Of a DNA stretch of 64,000 nucleotides, positions 25,594 through 34,650 are shown piece by piece; position 1 is the stretch's first letter; every line of letters starts with the position of its first letter. The stretch lies in the NCBI RefSeq assembly GCF_013140855.1, contig NZ_JABBPG010000001.1, forward strand, positions 434,001 to 498,000, written 5' to 3'. Both the position numbers and the translations under genes were made by a program. Below the pieces are notes generated by a model. That model saw only the letters and a list, made by a program, of their open reading frames with translations, was not told where the DNA came from and searched no databases. This stretch comes from Pseudoalteromonas caenipelagi (GTDB taxonomy: Bacteria > Pseudomonadota > Gammaproteobacteria > Enterobacterales > Alteromonadaceae).

Positions 25594-27834
25594 TTAAAAG
25601 CGATAACTCACATCAAGACCGACTCTTCGACCTTCTCCTTTAAAGTCTTCAAGCATACCTAAAAAACCCCTTAAGTCGAACTTTAAGTTGCTGTATTCTT
25701 TATCAAATAGGTTTTTAGCCCAAAGGTTAGCCTGCCACTGCCCAGCATCTAAACGTGTGTTAACACGCCATAGCGCATAACTATCTTGTTTGGCATAATC
25801 GCTTTGTAATTGGTCGAAATAATATTCTGACTGGTAATCAACGCCTAACGTAGTAGTTAGTTGACCAAGATTATTGAACACTGAAGTATAACTAACCTGC
25901 ACATTCGTATTCAACTTTGACGTAAATGGCAAACGATTGTCTGTTAAAGATACCCCTAGCTGATCTACAAATTCCTCAAACTCTGCATGAGGTAAGTAGC
26001 CTACGCCAAATTGAACATTAAATTGCTCACTAATATCATAGTAAATATCGGCTTCGGCTCCATATATTTTTGAAGCGCCCACATTTTTAAGCAGTTGCAG
26101 AGGTACAGCACCTGGTATTGCAGACGGTTGGTTCATAAACACCTGCTGATCGTTGTAATTGTAATAAAAAATCGCAGAATTCAACCGTATTGAACTTTCA
26201 GGAAAGGTCAGCTTAGCACCAACCTCGTGGGCATTTAAACGCTCAGTTCCGTAATCAGCTTCCTTTGCCTGTTCGGGACTTGATAAGTAACCACCATTAT
26301 ATCCACCGCTTTTAGTACCATTAGAAAAGCTATAATAGAGTAACTTATTTTTATCTAAATTATGGTTGATAGCGAATCTGCCGGACCAACTACTATCATC
26401 ATTGTTGCCCTCAACATGATAAAAAGGTAACACCGCTCCGTCTAGGTTACTTGGGTCCACTACAACATTGATTCGTGAAATGGAGTCATAATCTACAGAT
26501 TCATCACTATACCGTAAACCAAATGTTAGCGTAGTATCGCTACGCCACAGCCACTCATACTGCGTAAACAACGCTATAACACTATTACGTATCTCATTGT
26601 CATAAAAGAATGTTGCTGAATTTGAGCCGTTAGGAGTACCTCGTAAGTCGCGCAGAATATCGTTGTAATTGTCCTGATAAAGTCTTTCTTGCAATTGAAA
26701 GATACCGGATGTGAGATAACCGTTCTCGTAATCACTTTGATACCGAACTTCATTACTCAATAGTTCGGCTTTTAACCCCAAATTGCCTTCGCAGGTACGT
26801 GCAGGTGACCCATCACAGTTAAAGGCATGCTCCCTATCCAAACGGCTGAAAGAGTTAATCCATAATAATTGAGATTTATCGGTAAGTTGGTATTCCACTT
26901 CCGCAGTCCATCCCTTACCAATACTGTGGTGTGGCGAATTATTATTTACATTAACAGCCCAAAAATCGTCACTACCATCATTGAAACCAAATACATCTGT
27001 ACACTTCCCTTGATTCGCTTGTTCAGGTGTACATGTTAAACGCGTTTTAGGGTCAATCACCCCAATATTCCCTACAGGCTGAACAACACCATTCCAGTGA
27101 CTGTAATTTGCCTTAAGGTAAACACTTAGCGTATCCCATTGAGCTAAATAGCTCAGCCTTATATCTGATTGCTCCATCCCAGCTTCTGGGGCCGTTGGGT
27201 GCAAATTGTAGGATGTATAATCGTACTTGACATGATTTGCAGCAAGCCTGAGCGCAGATTCATCATTCAAGCTAACATTGTAAAAACCTTGTACCTTTGA
27301 CCACTCATCGGTACCCATTCCAACTTCTATTTTCCCATAGTTTCCAGCGTCAGGGCGCTTAGAGCGAATGAGTACAGCACCACCGGTACTATTTCGACCA
27401 AATAATGTACCCTGTGGCCCCTTTAGAACCTCAACTTGCTCGATATCAAAAAAGTTAACTAACTGATTATTTGCAGATCCCACCGATACACCATCAACGT
27501 ACATAGCTACGGGGGAGGTATTCGCGGTGTTATAGTCAAGTAAGCCAACACCACGAATATTAATCGCAGGCGGCGTGCCCTCTGCCGCATTTTGACTGAC
27601 CTTCATATTAGTTACGAAGCTACCTAACTCAGTGGTATCCTTTACACCAGAGTGACGTATGTCGTCTCCTTTTATTGGTGTAATTGCAATACTGACCTCA
27701 TCAAGCAGTTGAACTCTTTTTTGCGCATAGACTTCAATGACTTCAATGGATTGTTCGTCTAATGCCAAACAGGGCTTTAGCAAAGCCCCGCCAACAGCTA
27801 CACAGACAAGGCTTAGCGAGAGAGATTGATTCAT
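25594..27834 (-). CDS. TonB-dependent outer-membrane receptor (cluster-linked)
   Basis: A 746-residue outer-membrane receptor: signal peptide (to about residue 25), a TonB-box-like IEVIEVYA, a plug domain with NIRGVGLLDYN and VLKGPQGTLFGRNSTGGAVLI, then a 22-strand barrel ending in the aromatic LDVSYRF. The plug wording (NTANTSPVAMYVDGV, GPQGTLFGRNSTGG) is that of the receptor group common in proteobacteria that take up hydrophobic organic molecules rather than classical siderophores; this is a tendency, not proof. It lies 98 nt after the FAD oxidoreductase gene and before the sensor kinase, on the same strand, suggesting it imports the substrate of the cluster. Confidence 0.9.
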   Translation of the reverse strand: MNQSLSLSLVCVAVGGALLKPCLALDEQSIEVIEVYAQKRVQLLDEVSIAITPIKGDDIRHSGVKDTTELGSFVTNMKVSQNAAEGTPPAINIRGVGLLDYNTANTSPVAMYVDGVSVGSANNQLVNFFDIEQVEVLKGPQGTLFGRNSTGGAVLIRSKRPDAGNYGKIEVGMGTDEWSKVQGFYNVSLNDESALRLAANHVKYDYTSYNLHPTAPEAGMEQSDIRLSYLAQWDTLSVYLKANYSHWNGVVQPVGNIGVIDPKTRLTCTPEQANQGKCTDVFGFNDGSDDFWAVNVNNNSPHHSIGKGWTAEVEYQLTDKSQLLWINSFSRLDREHAFNCDGSPARTCEGNLGLKAELLSNEVRYQSDYENGYLTSGIFQLQERLYQDNYNDILRDLRGTPNGSNSATFFYDNEIRNSVIALFTQYEWLWRSDTTLTFGLRYSDESVDYDSISRINVVVDPSNLDGAVLPFYHVEGNNDDSSWSGRFAINHNLDKNKLLYYSFSNGTKSGGYNGGYLSSPEQAKEADYGTERLNAHEVGAKLTFPESSIRLNSAIFYYNYNDQQVFMNQPSAIPGAVPLQLLKNVGASKIYGAEADIYYDISEQFNVQFGVGYLPHAEFEEFVDQLGVSLTDNRLPFTSKLNTNVQVSYTSVFNNLGQLTTTLGVDYQSEYYFDQLQSDYAKQDSYALWRVNTRLDAGQWQANLWAKNLFDKEYSNLKFDLRGFLGMLEDFKGEGRRVGLDVSYRF

Positions 27835-27932
27835 ATCCTTACTCTTTTATTACATTTCATTAGGTTAGTGGCAAAAAGTATAGTTCATTAACAGATCCTC
27901 CACCAAAATAATGAGAGATACAACGTTATTTC

Positions 27933-30176
27933 TTATGCACCATCTGGTTCAAAGCCATCCTCGCCGCTAATTTTCGAAGGTATTCCACACAAAGATCGTG
28001 ATGTTTGCATACCTGCCATAACAGCAGCTTCAACGCATCCAGCATTTACACCCGTTTGGATCCAATCACCAGTTAAGTATAAATTAGCAAAAATTGAGCC
28101 GTCAGTTGCTAATCTGTACTGACTGCTACCGGTTACAGACAAAACATAACGTTCACTTGGGTCTACGTTAACGCGCCAATACTGGCTATCAAAGCGCTGC
28201 TCGCCCACATCACCTGCTGGCGCGTATAACACAGACCAATCAAATTGTTGTTGGTTATAAACGCTGGGCCACAGAGGCTGCATTTCAGTTCTTAATTTAT
28301 CAAGCGCATTCTCTTTAACTTTGGCTTTTTGTTCCGTAGGGAAGTTATGATGGCTTTTAGATGGGTAGGTCTCACAACCAAATGCGCTACAAAAATATGC
28401 AATATTGTTTGGTCCATTACTTGGCCAATCTTCCTTGTCGACTAAGTTTGACATAGCTGCCCATGTATCAAAAGGTTGTGAAAAGCCACTTAAGATTGGT
28501 CTTTCTTCACTGGGTGGAGAATAGTTAAAACCGAGTTGCTCATCAGTTTTATTCAGCCAAATTTGAAACGCTTGAGTCGCCACCGTTTTTACTTTGGTGG
28601 CCTGATCGTTGAGCTTACTATCGAGTTGTAATAATTCTGGGCATAAATGATTTAACGATGCCACTGAAATACCAAAAATAACTTTGTCAAAGTCCACACC
28701 TCTGCGCAGCGTTTTGGTTGGCAACGGCTGTCCAAAAGCAGTTTGATATACATTCGCCCAGTCAGACCAAAATGACTCTAAATTAATGTTGTGTTGTTCA
28801 ATCAGCTGCGCCTGTTCAGGAAGAATTTGATCAAGTAATGGCCTGTCAGGCCAACATGGTAACCCTTTAACAAATACAAACGGTTGATAAGACTCATCAA
28901 CCAAAGTAACTTGTTCAGTGATGTTAATCTGCTCGACAACATGATTACCCTGTTGATCAATACCTGGAAGTAATTCATCTACCTGATTAAAAAACTCAAA
29001 CTTTACACCACGGCTTTTCAATAACTCGTATATAGGTGCAAAAATCACATCCCCCATACCAGCTTGCATTTTCCACATAACGCCACCACGATAGCAAAGC
29101 ATTAACCGCAGCATAGCAAGTGTAGCAACCCCCGCCTCTACATCACCCTTTTCAAAATCACCATCGACATAACCAAAAACCAGATCATAAAACCCTCTCA
29201 CTGGAGCTGATTCGACGGTGTACTGCTTGTTCGCACCATTTTTTGCTAACCAAGCTTTAAAATCAATGTTGTTGATTGAGCTAAACCCTTTGGAGAATAC
29301 TTTATCTTTGATAAGCCCAATCAATACGGCTATACCCAAATCAGCGCACACATACGCGCGGCGAATATTAGGGTTATCATCCAATAACTCTATCGCTTCA
29401 CTGTTTAACCATCGCTTCAACTTACGTACTAGATACCAAACAACTAGTCGGTCTTTCGAGTCGCTTAAGTCTTTATCTGTCGCTCTAAGATTAACTAACC
29501 GCTGTAACTGTTGAGAGAGCATTGAGGGCGTTGACCAAATCTCTCTAAGTTCATCGTGGGCACTTTGAAAAAAATCTTCGACTTCATCTTCTACATCATC
29601 AAAGGCTTGACGAACTTGAGTTGCTAAATGTTGTAGTAAGCTTCTGTCTCGACGCTTAGTTGTTTGCAGCTTGGTTTTCTTGTGGTGTAAAGATACTTCC
29701 TCTTCTAAAGTACTAATAAACTTTCTCAGCCACGCAACAGTCATTTCTATTAATTGCCAAAAGTGCAAATCCAAAGTTCCATCAGCAGGGTTTCCCTCCA
29801 GAACAGGAAAGTCTATTGGCCATGTTTGCCATTCATTATCTATAAACTCTTGAAGCACTACGAAACTATGTGGTTTAAATGCTTCTTGCCAAGTACTAAG
29901 CGGCATATCACTTGGCCGGTTTAACTTGTTATAAACATTTTCTATGGCTCTGAAGGAATTAACGTAGGCACCAAACCAAACATGCAAGCCGTGTTCTTCT
30001 ATACGTTCACCCATTTGTGCGTTTCGACCGCTAGCCCCTTTTCCGCCAAGTCGCCAACCGAGTTGGTAAACAGTTAGGTCATATTTTTGCTGCCAGTTCT
30101 CTTGCTCTGTCAAATAAACAGCAGCAGTCATAGCTGATACCCCACCCCCGAGTATCGCGATTTTTTCTCGACTCAT
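27933..30176 (-). CDS. Large FAD/NAD(P)-binding oxidoreductase (amine-oxidase / phytoene-desaturase superfamily)
   Basis: A 747-residue flavoprotein. Residues 5-35 are the dinucleotide-binding motif (IAILGGGVSAMTAAVYL) followed by YQLGWRLGGKGASG, and the FAD-closing motif YLTGDWIQTG-NAGCVEAAVMAG lies near the C-terminus. Between them are a HGLHVWFGAY motif and long insertions with acidic helices (about 185-220) that make it larger than phytoene desaturases (~500). It resembles the uncharacterised COG3349-like group. No signal or membrane segment is obvious. It is flanked by an acetoacetate-decarboxylase-like gene 24 nt upstream and a TonB receptor downstream. The substrate is unknown; dehydrogenation or isomerisation of a lipid or isoprenoid is likely by family. 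Confidence 0.75.
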   Translation of the reverse strand: MSREKIAILGGGVSAMTAAVYLTEQENWQQKYDLTVYQLGWRLGGKGASGRNAQMGERIEEHGLHVWFGAYVNSFRAIENVYNKLNRPSDMPLSTWQEAFKPHSFVVLQEFIDNEWQTWPIDFPVLEGNPADGTLDLHFWQLIEMTVAWLRKFISTLEEEVSLHHKKTKLQTTKRRDRSLLQHLATQVRQAFDDVEDEVEDFFQSAHDELREIWSTPSMLSQQLQRLVNLRATDKDLSDSKDRLVVWYLVRKLKRWLNSEAIELLDDNPNIRRAYVCADLGIAVLIGLIKDKVFSKGFSSINNIDFKAWLAKNGANKQYTVESAPVRGFYDLVFGYVDGDFEKGDVEAGVATLAMLRLMLCYRGGVMWKMQAGMGDVIFAPIYELLKSRGVKFEFFNQVDELLPGIDQQGNHVVEQINITEQVTLVDESYQPFVFVKGLPCWPDRPLLDQILPEQAQLIEQHNINLESFWSDWANVYQTAFGQPLPTKTLRRGVDFDKVIFGISVASLNHLCPELLQLDSKLNDQATKVKTVATQAFQIWLNKTDEQLGFNYSPPSEERPILSGFSQPFDTWAAMSNLVDKEDWPSNGPNNIAYFCSAFGCETYPSKSHHNFPTEQKAKVKENALDKLRTEMQPLWPSVYNQQQFDWSVLYAPAGDVGEQRFDSQYWRVNVDPSERYVLSVTGSSQYRLATDGSIFANLYLTGDWIQTGVNAGCVEAAVMAGMQTSRSLCGIPSKISGEDGFEPDGA

Positions 30177-30200
30177 GATCCTATTCCTTGCTTTTATTGC

Positions 30201-31157
30201 TTAAGCACCACTTACAATTTCGTAAGCACCGTCTTGATCAAAGTTCATACAAACATAATACGGTAACGTTGCCGTTTGCTCGCCAATATCGATACCAAAC
30301 ATGTCGTTTAATGGAAACGCGTCTAGTCGATTTATCCTGACTTTGAACTCATCTTTCAAGAATCCCATTTTATGGATTTGCTTTATTTCGGAAGGCGAAT
30401 GGACCACCGCTTTATACACTGCATTTTCAGCAAACCCATCAGGAAACTGCTTAAACAAAATTTGGTCCATTTGAGGGTGTGTAAAACCCGACAGGAATTG
30501 TTTTAATAAATCAGCACTAATGTGAATATCATCACTGCTTGAATGCAGAAGCTCAGCCACCTCATGCCCAATCTCAAATAATTCTTCAAACCAACTATCG
30601 TCATCCGCTTCTCTGCTAATTGTTAGCAGCTCATGCCAAGCCATTTTTGTATCAGTGCTAAATGGATTGAATGTTTCCAAGCTCAAAGAAAAATGGTCGG
30701 CTTGCTTATAAGAGCTCGGCATCTCATAACGACATTGATACTTGTTATAACCCCATGTTTCACGACCATTTATCAAGGCATTAATATTGTTGACTGTAAT
30801 AAAAGCCGGATACCAATACAAATGTGTCATTTTATTGGTCATGCTGTCTACTTGTGCTATTGGCAACCAAAAAATGATGTCTGTTTCTTGCATCCAACCA
30901 TAACTTCTAAAAGGTTCCACTTTTGATGCGATATTTTCAATATCTGTGAAGGTAAGTAAGCAATACGACGATAATGCTTTAAAGCTAAATTCACTATTTG
31001 TAATACTATTGAGTGTTTGGTCAACATAGTTTTGAATTGACACATGAGTGCCTTTTACGAAGAAGCCATACATCATTGCGTTGATCATTCTACAAGGGGG
31101 CTTTGCAATTGGATTGCCGAAAAAATGTTGATAGGTGCCGTATTGCGCTTCACTCAT
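30201..31157 (-). CDS. Acetoacetate-decarboxylase-like protein
   Basis: A 318-residue protein. The segment YPAFITVNNINALINGRETWGYNKY matches in outline the core of acetoacetate decarboxylases, where a Schiff-base lysine follows a glycine-tyrosine-proline; K139 in GYNKYQ is the candidate. Other family members use the same fold for aldolase, dehydratase or unknown reactions, so decarboxylation is not assured. It is longer than the clostridial enzyme (about 245), with an extended C-terminal half containing a second beta-rich section. It sits 24-25 nt from both neighbours in an evident operon with a hydrolase and the FAD enzyme. Confidence 0.65.
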   Translation of the reverse strand: MSEAQYGTYQHFFGNPIAKPPCRMINAMMYGFFVKGTHVSIQNYVDQTLNSITNSEFSFKALSSYCLLTFTDIENIASKVEPFRSYGWMQETDIIFWLPIAQVDSMTNKMTHLYWYPAFITVNNINALINGRETWGYNKYQCRYEMPSSYKQADHFSLSLETFNPFSTDTKMAWHELLTISREADDDSWFEELFEIGHEVAELLHSSSDDIHISADLLKQFLSGFTHPQMDQILFKQFPDGFAENAVYKAVVHSPSEIKQIHKMGFLKDEFKVRINRLDAFPLNDMFGIDIGEQTATLPYYVCMNFDQDGAYEIVSGA

Positions 31158-31182
31158 AATCTATATCCTTAAATATCTATTA

Positions 31183-31776
31183 TTAATCCACTTCTATCTG
31201 CTCCTGTTCAAGCGACTGCTGAAGTGTTATCACTTGTTGCTCACACAAATGAGTATAGTGAAGGTATGCGTATTTGTTGAAATGATTTGATAGCGCATTC
31301 ATGAATCCATGACTATACCTAGTACGTGTGCAAGAAACCCAAGAAATTTTCTTAAGTGTTTGAATAACGGGCGTCAGTTCAAAATGTGATTCTTGATGGG
31401 GAAAATATAGATCAACAGGGCATTTTGGATGAATATGTAAATAATTTCTGATCTGACCGGGGTAAAATCCTATCAGCTTGTGAGGCAGCTTACCTTTCAA
31501 TTGCGCCAAAGCTCGCCAAGCGGCCACCGCGCCGGCACTAAAACCAATGATTAAGTCAGGTCTGAGGTTTGCAATAGATCTTTCAACCTTTGCCATATAG
31601 CCATCATGGCCAATGGTATTGACGAACTGTTCATAAATGATCGATTCGTCCTTTTGTCTCACAGGCTGTTTGCTCACATAAGGAGAACAAATAACAACCT
31701 CACCACTTAGCTCATTAGCAAAAGCGTCTAAATTGGCAGTGTGTCCATATATATCACTAATAATTAGCGTTACCAT
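31183..31776 (-). CDS. Alpha/beta hydrolase (dienelactone-hydrolase-like)
   Basis: A 197-residue cytoplasmic hydrolase. LIISDIYGHTANLDAFA opens the fold, the nucleophile elbow is GFSAG with S80, and YSHGFMN near the C-terminus supplies the candidate catalytic histidine. I chose ATG at 31776 because AAGGA lies 8 nt upstream; a start 19 codons earlier would add a non-homologous tail. It is the first gene of the minus-strand operon continuing with the decarboxylase-like and FAD genes, so it probably acts on the same pathway intermediate (an ester, lactone or thioester). Confidence 0.65.
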   Translation of the reverse strand: MVTLIISDIYGHTANLDAFANELSGEVVICSPYVSKQPVRQKDESIIYEQFVNTIGHDGYMAKVERSIANLRPDLIIGFSAGAVAAWRALAQLKGKLPHKLIGFYPGQIRNYLHIHPKCPVDLYFPHQESHFELTPVIQTLKKISWVSCTRTRYSHGFMNALSNHFNKYAYLHYTHLCEQQVITLQQSLEQEQIEVD

Positions 31777-32061
31777 AGCGTTTATCCTTTTTGTAAATTG
31801 GTATTGCTTTGATATGTAACGCCAACCTTGCATTATAAGTTAAAACAACTTTTGTGTATATCATAAGCTCCCCTTATCGTTTGTGCATATCCTTTCACTT
31901 TGAGGGTTGTAACGCTGATTATTTCGGCAAAGGCTGGCTATTTAAATTTAGCAGTGAACAGGTAGATGTAAATAACTGAGATGAATTTATTTACATTCTG
32001 ATAAACTCCACTTTTTGTCAGTTTGCTACACTTAAAATTCGGTAAACCGTTAGGTAAGCGA

Positions 32062-32916
32062 ATGCTGCGAACTTGCATATTCATATTATTGCTACTACCA
32101 CTTAGCACGCTAGCAAAAAGCATTACATGGATATATGTCGACTTTGCGCCCTACTACATATTAGATGGCGCGAAAAAAGGCTTCGGCAGAGATGAGCGCG
32201 TCATTCAGCTTTTAGATAAAGCCTTGCCCTCATATGACTTTAAATTTGTCACTTTACCCGCGAGCCGCGCGATTCATGAGTTATCTAGTCCAAAGAACTT
32301 ATACTGTATGATATCTATTTATAAAACACCGCAAAGAGCTCAGCATATAGACTACACAGTTGAAAGCTCTACCATAGGGTTGTCACCATCGCTTGCGATT
32401 AGACGCAGTACACTGCAGAGGCTCAATTTAGAATTAGGACAACAAGTCTCTATTCGAGAGCTTATTCATCGCTATCAACTTACTTTAGGCATCTCAGCCA
32501 GCCGCTCTTTTGGCGGTATACTTGATGGTATTATCGATACGATTCCACCAGAACAGTTAGTGTCTCGTCCAGGTAAAGATCCATTAATGAGCCTAACCAA
32601 AATGCTGTTGAAAAAGCGTGTCGATATTACCTTAGGTTACCCTAGCGAGCATTATCATATGCAACAATTGTTGGATGACGACTATCAACTATCACAACTT
32701 ACCATTAAAGAAACTGAGAGCTTCGCCCAAGGTTACGTAGGTTGCACTAAACAAGCACAAACCCCTGCACTTATCAACGAACTAAATTCAGCATTAAAAA
32801 CCATAAAAGCCACGCGAGCGTTTAGCGATGCGATGCTCTATTGGCTGCCTACAGAACTGCAACCAACATTAACAAGTAAGTTGATACAACAAAGTAACGA
32901 CACACCTGAAGGTTAA
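32062..32916 (+). CDS. Periplasmic solute-binding protein (TIGR02285-like), copy 5
   Basis: A 284-residue exported protein, signal peptide ending near TLA-KS. Landmarks are WIYVDFAPYYI, GRDERVIQLLDKALP, ASRAIHEL, CMISIYKTPQRA, SASRSFGG and KKRVDITLGYP. The layout resembles the TIGR02285 family of stand-alone periplasmic proteins. ATG at 32062 is preferred to one 13 codons upstream because the signal peptide starts there and AGGTAAG lies before it. It is divergent from the hydrolase/FAD/TonB-receptor operon, with a 285-bp shared upstream region, so co-regulation is possible. No permease is nearby. Confidence 0.7.
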   Translation: MLRTCIFILLLLPLSTLAKSITWIYVDFAPYYILDGAKKGFGRDERVIQLLDKALPSYDFKFVTLPASRAIHELSSPKNLYCMISIYKTPQRAQHIDYTVESSTIGLSPSLAIRRSTLQRLNLELGQQVSIRELIHRYQLTLGISASRSFGGILDGIIDTIPPEQLVSRPGKDPLMSLTKMLLKKRVDITLGYPSEHYHMQQLLDDDYQLSQLTIKETESFAQGYVGCTKQAQTPALINELNSALKTIKATRAFSDAMLYWLPTELQPTLTSKLIQQSNDTPEG

Positions 32917-33110
32917 CATAGCTTATGGTGGTCTATAGCTTATAAATACGAAAACTCTAACACTTGAGATATACAGCGTAGCCAATTATACAGGTTGCAA
33001 AAGACAAGGCACTGGAAGCGTTTGGTTGAACTCATAAACAGCAAGAGTTGACGGCTTACTCTGAATTACTCAATGCCCAGCCATCAACTCACAGCTATAA
33101 AAGGTCCACC

Positions 33111-34493
33111 TTAGTTGCGATAAAAGTAACTCGATTTCTCTAACATTATGCTGGCATCTTCCATCGCACTAACGACAAATGTAACATCCTGGGCTTTGCT
33201 CCTAAGTAAAGTACCATCAATGCTCACGGTGATTGGCACTAATAGCATTTCACCAGCTGTCACCTTTATTACATTTGGCGATGCAAGCGTTGCTCCCTCA
33301 AGCCCTTTTAGGCTCACTCGGTAGTGTAAATCTTGTTGAGTTTTGTTTATCACACTCAAGGTATAAGGGTTTTCAACAATACCTTCGTAATTCACGCGAT
33401 ACAGTGCATTTCTATCTCTGATTACCGAAACCTCAAGAGGCATACGTTGCATTAACCATATTGCCATAACCACTATGACCATGATTGCCAAAGAAGCATA
33501 ACCTATCAATTTAAGCCTAAAAGGGTTGGTTTTTTCGTTGTCTTGTTGACGCTCACTTTGATACTTTATCAAACCCGTTTGATAGCCAAACTTATTCATG
33601 GTTTCATCGCATGCGTCTATGCATAATCCACAGTTTATACATTCATATTGCAAACCGTTTCTTATATCGATGCCAGCCGGACACACCTCAACACATAAGT
33701 TACAGTCAACACAGTCACCTAATCCCAACTCCTTAAGATTGTCTTTGCGTTTCCTGCGTCCGCGTTGCTCTCCGCGTTGCGCATCATAACTCACTAATAA
33801 GGTATCTTTATCAAACATGACAGATTGAAAACGCGAGTAAGGACAGGCTACAGTACACATTTTTTCTCTTAAAAAGCCTGCATTGCCATAGGTACATAAA
33901 GCAAATAAAAACACCCAAAAACTGACTAACCCCGACCATTGCAATGTGAACATTTCACTATACAAAGTGTAAGCTGGGATAAAGTAAGCCATAAAAGACG
34001 TTGCAGTGAGTAGCGAAATAACCAGCCAGAGGCTGTGCTTGACGATTTTTTTGCGCACTTTTTGCGTACTCCATGACGCCTTATCCATTTTTATGCGCTG
34101 ATTTCTAGTCCCCTCAATTCGATGCTCAACCCAGGTAAACATCAGCATCCAAACGGTTTGTGGACACATAAAGCCGCACCAGACTCGGCCAAGCCAATTA
34201 GTTACAAAAAATAAGGCAAATGCACCAGCCATAAACAGCCCCGCTAAAACCATAAAATCTTGCGGTAAAAATGTCGTGCCAAATATTCTAAATTGCTGAT
34301 GTGCCACATCGAATAGAATTGCCTGCTTACCCTGATAGCTTATCCAAGGTAAGCCAATAAATGTCAGCATTAACAGCCAACTCAAGGCGCGTCTGATACG
34401 TTGAAAGTACCCTGTTTGTTCTCGGATATAAATTGGCCCCGGCTGGTTATAGGGCTTAATAATTAAATCTTCTTCTTTAAAATCAAACTTCAT
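33111..34493 (-). CDS. ccoG: CcoG-type cytochrome-oxidase accessory iron-sulfur membrane protein
   Basis: A 460-residue inner-membrane protein of the CcoG/RdxA/FixG family. It has about five hydrophobic segments, a membrane-associated WCGFMCPQTVW motif, two ferredoxin-type clusters (CVDCNLCVEVCPAGID, CINCGLCIDAC) and the C-terminal immunoglobulin-like FixG domain. CcoG has been linked to copper delivery for cbb3 oxidase assembly. Here it is alone: no ccoNOP or ccoI/S genes are present. ATG at 34493 is preferred because a sigma-54 promoter at 34538-34551 would put transcription start near 34526, downstream of the alternative ATG at 34541. This makes it a regulated extra copy in all likelihood. 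Confidence 0.9.
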   Translation of the reverse strand: MKFDFKEEDLIIKPYNQPGPIYIREQTGYFQRIRRALSWLLMLTFIGLPWISYQGKQAILFDVAHQQFRIFGTTFLPQDFMVLAGLFMAGAFALFFVTNWLGRVWCGFMCPQTVWMLMFTWVEHRIEGTRNQRIKMDKASWSTQKVRKKIVKHSLWLVISLLTATSFMAYFIPAYTLYSEMFTLQWSGLVSFWVFLFALCTYGNAGFLREKMCTVACPYSRFQSVMFDKDTLLVSYDAQRGEQRGRRKRKDNLKELGLGDCVDCNLCVEVCPAGIDIRNGLQYECINCGLCIDACDETMNKFGYQTGLIKYQSERQQDNEKTNPFRLKLIGYASLAIMVIVVMAIWLMQRMPLEVSVIRDRNALYRVNYEGIVENPYTLSVINKTQQDLHYRVSLKGLEGATLASPNVIKVTAGEMLLVPITVSIDGTLLRSKAQDVTFVVSAMEDASIMLEKSSYFYRN

Positions 34494-34537
34494 ATTTCTT
34501 CTACTTGCGCTTGCTCTAATAGGATACAAGTAGTTTT

Positions 34538-34551
34538 GCAACTTTCAGACC
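34538..34551 (-). promoter_or_regulatory. Sigma-54 promoter of ccoG
   Basis: On the minus strand TTTGGTCTGAAAGTTGCAAA carries GG (34551-34550) and GC (34539-34538) separated by exactly 10 nt, matching the -24/-12 consensus TGGC-N8-TTGC in its invariant positions. It lies 45 nt before the chosen ccoG start. Confidence 0.7.
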
Positions 34552-34614
34552 AAACTGAAGCATAAGTCAACGTATTGATTTTTAAAGATTTAAATAACTT
34601 GCAAGATGATGTAT

Positions 34615-34650
34615 TCGTGATATATCACGAGATAACGTTATATATCACGA
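34615..34650. promoter_or_regulatory. Paired activator sites upstream of ccoG
   Basis: TCGTGA-TATA-TCACGA (34615-34630) is a perfect 16-bp palindrome. ACGTTA-TATA-TCACGA (34635-34650) is a second, half-degenerate copy whose centre is 20 bp away, two helical turns. They lie about 65-100 bp upstream of the -24 element, where enhancer sites for a sigma-54 activator belong. The second copy overlaps the stop codon of the activator gene. Confidence 0.75.
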
